Source: an uncultured Lachnospiraceae bacterium
Lineage (GTDB): Bacteria > Bacillota_A > Clostridia > Lachnospirales > Lachnospiraceae
Assembly (NCBI GenBank): GCA_902767195.1
Contig: CACXGS010000130.1
Location: 1-7,949, forward strand
Reading direction: 5' to 3'
DNA: 7,949 nt
The translations under genes and the position numbers were made by a program. Numbering within the stretch: position 1 is the first letter of the stretch; every line of letters starts with the position of its first letter. The notes below the pieces were generated by a model that was not told the origin of the DNA, ran no database searches, and was given only the letters and a program-made list of their open reading frames with translations. Positions 6,901 to 7,949 of this stretch are shown here, piece after piece.

Positions 6901-7949
6901 GTCTGTGGGACGCGTCTTAGGAAAGAAGGACATGACATTCCCTTTGAGACTTTCCTGGGATTCAAGGGAAATAAAGAGCCGGATATCGATTTGAATTTCT
7001 CCGGAGAGTACCAGGCCAAGGCCCACAAGTATGTGGAGGTCATTTTCGGGGAGGGAAAGGCTTTCCGGGCAGGGACCATCGGTACCCTGGCGGAGAAGAC
7101 AGCCTACGGCTATGTCATGAAATATTTCGAGGAGCGGGGAATTCACAAGAGACGCTGTGAGATCGAACGGATCGCGGAAGGCTGTACCGGGGTCAAACGT
7201 ACCACCGGCCAGCATCCGGGAGGGATCATCGTGGTGCCCCATGAGTATGAAATCTATGATTTTACCGCCATCCAGCATCCGGCCAATGACATGAATACGG
7301 ATATTGTGACGACCCATTTCGAATATCATTCCATTGACCATAACCTGTTAAAGCTTGATATTCTGGGTCATGACGATCCTACCATGATCAAGAGACTGGA
7401 GGATCTGACGGGTGTAAAGGCAACGGAGATTCCTCTGGATGATCCTGAGGTCATGAAGCTCTTCCACGGGACGGATGTCCTGGGAATCCGGCCGGAGGAT
7501 ATCGAAGGAATCCAGACCGGTTCCCTGGGAGTTCCGGAATTCGGGACAGAGTTTGTTATTCAGATGCTTCTGGATACCAAACCCAAGTCTTTTTCTGACC
7601 TGGTCCGGATCTCCGGCCTGTCCCACGGCACCGATGTGTGGCTGGGCAATGCCCAGACCCTGATCGAGAACGGGGATGCCGAAATATCAACAGCCATCTG
7701 CTGTCGTGATGATATCATGACTTACCTGATCAACATGGGGCTGGACAAGGAGCTGTCCTTTACCATCATGGAATCCGTCAGGAAAGGCAAAGGCCTGAAG
7801 CCCCAATGGGAAGAAGAAATGATTGCCCATGACGTTCCTGCCTGGTATATCTGGTCCTGTAAAAAGATTAAATATATGTTCCCCAAAGCCCATGCTGCGG
7901 CCTATGTCATGATGGGCTGGAGGGTGGCCTGGTTTAAACTCCACCGGCC
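3991..7949 (+). CDS. polC: DNA polymerase III alpha subunit, PolC type (3' end cut by window)
   Basis: This is the replicative DNA polymerase with built-in proofreading found in Firmicutes and relatives; it works with the beta clamp and clamp loader at the fork. The frame is open from GTG 3991 to the window edge (1319 codons). Domains in order: an N-terminal domain (about 1-190); a charged linker (about 194-245); an OB fold (about 250-350); a PHP domain starting VELHLHT (H365, H367), TDHG (397-400) and E426; an inserted DEDDh exonuclease with D452 and E454 in FDLETTG, D535 and D537 in AHNADFD, and H590 with D595 in HRAVDD; the rest of PHP ending in TCDVHF (763-768); then the polymerase core. 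The core has GSRGSVGSS (910-918), a zinc site CPHC (938-941) with CPVC (969-972), catalytic D998 and D1000 in PDIDLNFSG, and D1123 in LKLDILGHDDP. The fingers hold LSHGTDVWLGNAQ (1210-1222) and YMFPKAHAAAY (1295-1305). All expected catalytic residues are present. Family members are about 1430-1500 residues, so roughly 120-180 C-terminal residues, including the clamp-binding end, lie outside. Confidence 0.97.
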   Translation, partial: MDGRPFAEVFPDYKIPDHQRYILDQVMVKKIVMHERSDKVIIYITGDRVIGRRQLNRIAYELKKVLFGMQRVFVQIEDSYRLPSSYDLTSLTRDYWDSILYEVKQIGRIEYSILQSAEWGFDENILTLLLEDSFIARDKAGRLKEYFEEMFPRRFGREIQVGFDFNDEAKKAFYRARNHKLKMEVQSVMDHLDQNANSSSQDEEGKKEAASGGKSKGFWGNFYEERARQKAFKRSSRDPEVIYGRDCEGEVTPISDLIDEIGTVVVRGKIIFLETREIRGDRSIITFHITDFTDTIAGKIFLKNDQLFDFLNAFEKGRFYKVKGSPLFDNYTHDLTLSSISGIKPVPDFTEKRMDKSLDKRVELHLHTVMSDMDSVVDIGQAIRTAKAWGHKAMAITDHGVLQAFPVANHCIKKDDPFKIIYGVEGYFVNDRRKLVERAGDQTLDDDFVVFDLETTGFSPTKDQIIEIGAVKISGGKVLDHYSVFVNPERSIPVRITELTSIDDSMVADADPVGKVLPEFLEFCRGCSLVAHNADFDVGFIEKKAENLGLECSFTVLDTVQIARMLLTDLHSFKLNSLCKYFKIHQEHHHRAVDDARVTAEVFLKLAGLMKKQGIHTLKEMNEKGGASPELIRKMPTWHGIILVKNDVGRVNLNRLVSASHLEYYNRRPRIPESLIEKYREGLLLGSACEAGELFQAVVRGKSDEELADLVNFYDYLEIQPIGNNAFMLESDHYDAATKEDLRDYNRRIVELGERFGKPVVATCDVHFMNPEDEMYRRILMAGKGFKDADRQAPLYFHTTEEMLREFSYLGEAKAREVVITNTNKIADMIEKISPVHPDKCPPVIEKSDETLTRICYDKAHEIYGPDLPEIVEERLQRELNSIISNGFAVMYIIAQKLVWDSNDHGYLVGSRGSVGSSFVATMSGITEVNPLKAHYICPHCHFTDFDSEMVKPYQMKGMSGCDMPDRECPVCGTRLRKEGHDIPFETFLGFKGNKEPDIDLNFSGEYQAKAHKYVEVIFGEGKAFRAGTIGTLAEKTAYGYVMKYFEERGIHKRRCEIERIAEGCTGVKRTTGQHPGGIIVVPHEYEIYDFTAIQHPANDMNTDIVTTHFEYHSIDHNLLKLDILGHDDPTMIKRLEDLTGVKATEIPLDDPEVMKLFHGTDVLGIRPEDIEGIQTGSLGVPEFGTEFVIQMLLDTKPKSFSDLVRISGLSHGTDVWLGNAQTLIENGDAEISTAICCRDDIMTYLINMGLDKELSFTIMESVRKGKGLKPQWEEEMIAHDVPAWYIWSCKKIKYMFPKAHAAAYVMMGWRVAWFKLHR

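Overview
The window looks like core chromosome from a low-to-mid G+C Firmicute, most likely a clostridial bacterium of the Lachnospiraceae type. The evidence is a PolC-type DNA polymerase III alpha subunit (the Gram-positive replicative polymerase with an exonuclease embedded in the PHP domain), a short RpoD/SigA without the long non-conserved insert of proteobacterial sigma-70, strong AGGAGG-like ribosome binding sites, and roughly even base composition by eye. The family-level placement is an inference from sequence style, not from a search.

All four genes lie on the + strand and fill almost the whole window. Threonine synthase (thrC, 25-1515) is followed after 2 nt by UDP-galactopyranose mutase (glf, best start 1518, to 2621); the two are probably co-transcribed. 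A near-consensus housekeeping promoter (TTGACA, 18 nt, TAGAAT) begins on the glf stop codon and drives the primary sigma factor gene rpoD (2719-3909). A 97-nt gap holds this promoter, a short palindrome in the presumed leader, and a strong ribosome binding site. An 81-nt gap after rpoD holds a perfect 10-bp hairpin with only a weak T-tract. Then polC starts at a GTG (3991) and runs off the right edge after 1319 codons, with perhaps 120-180 residues missing.

Functionally, thrC completes threonine biosynthesis, glf makes the galactofuranose donor for surface glycans, rpoD directs housekeeping transcription, and polC replicates the chromosome. All four proteins keep the catalytic or binding motifs I could check, and none looks broken. 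I see no mobile element, CRISPR array, tRNA, rRNA, riboswitch or defence system, and no stretch over 300 bases without a gene. What deserves a second look is the gene order (a lone glf beside thrC; rpoD not preceded by dnaG and followed directly by polC) and the transcription signals in the two gaps. I did not find an undescribed system here.
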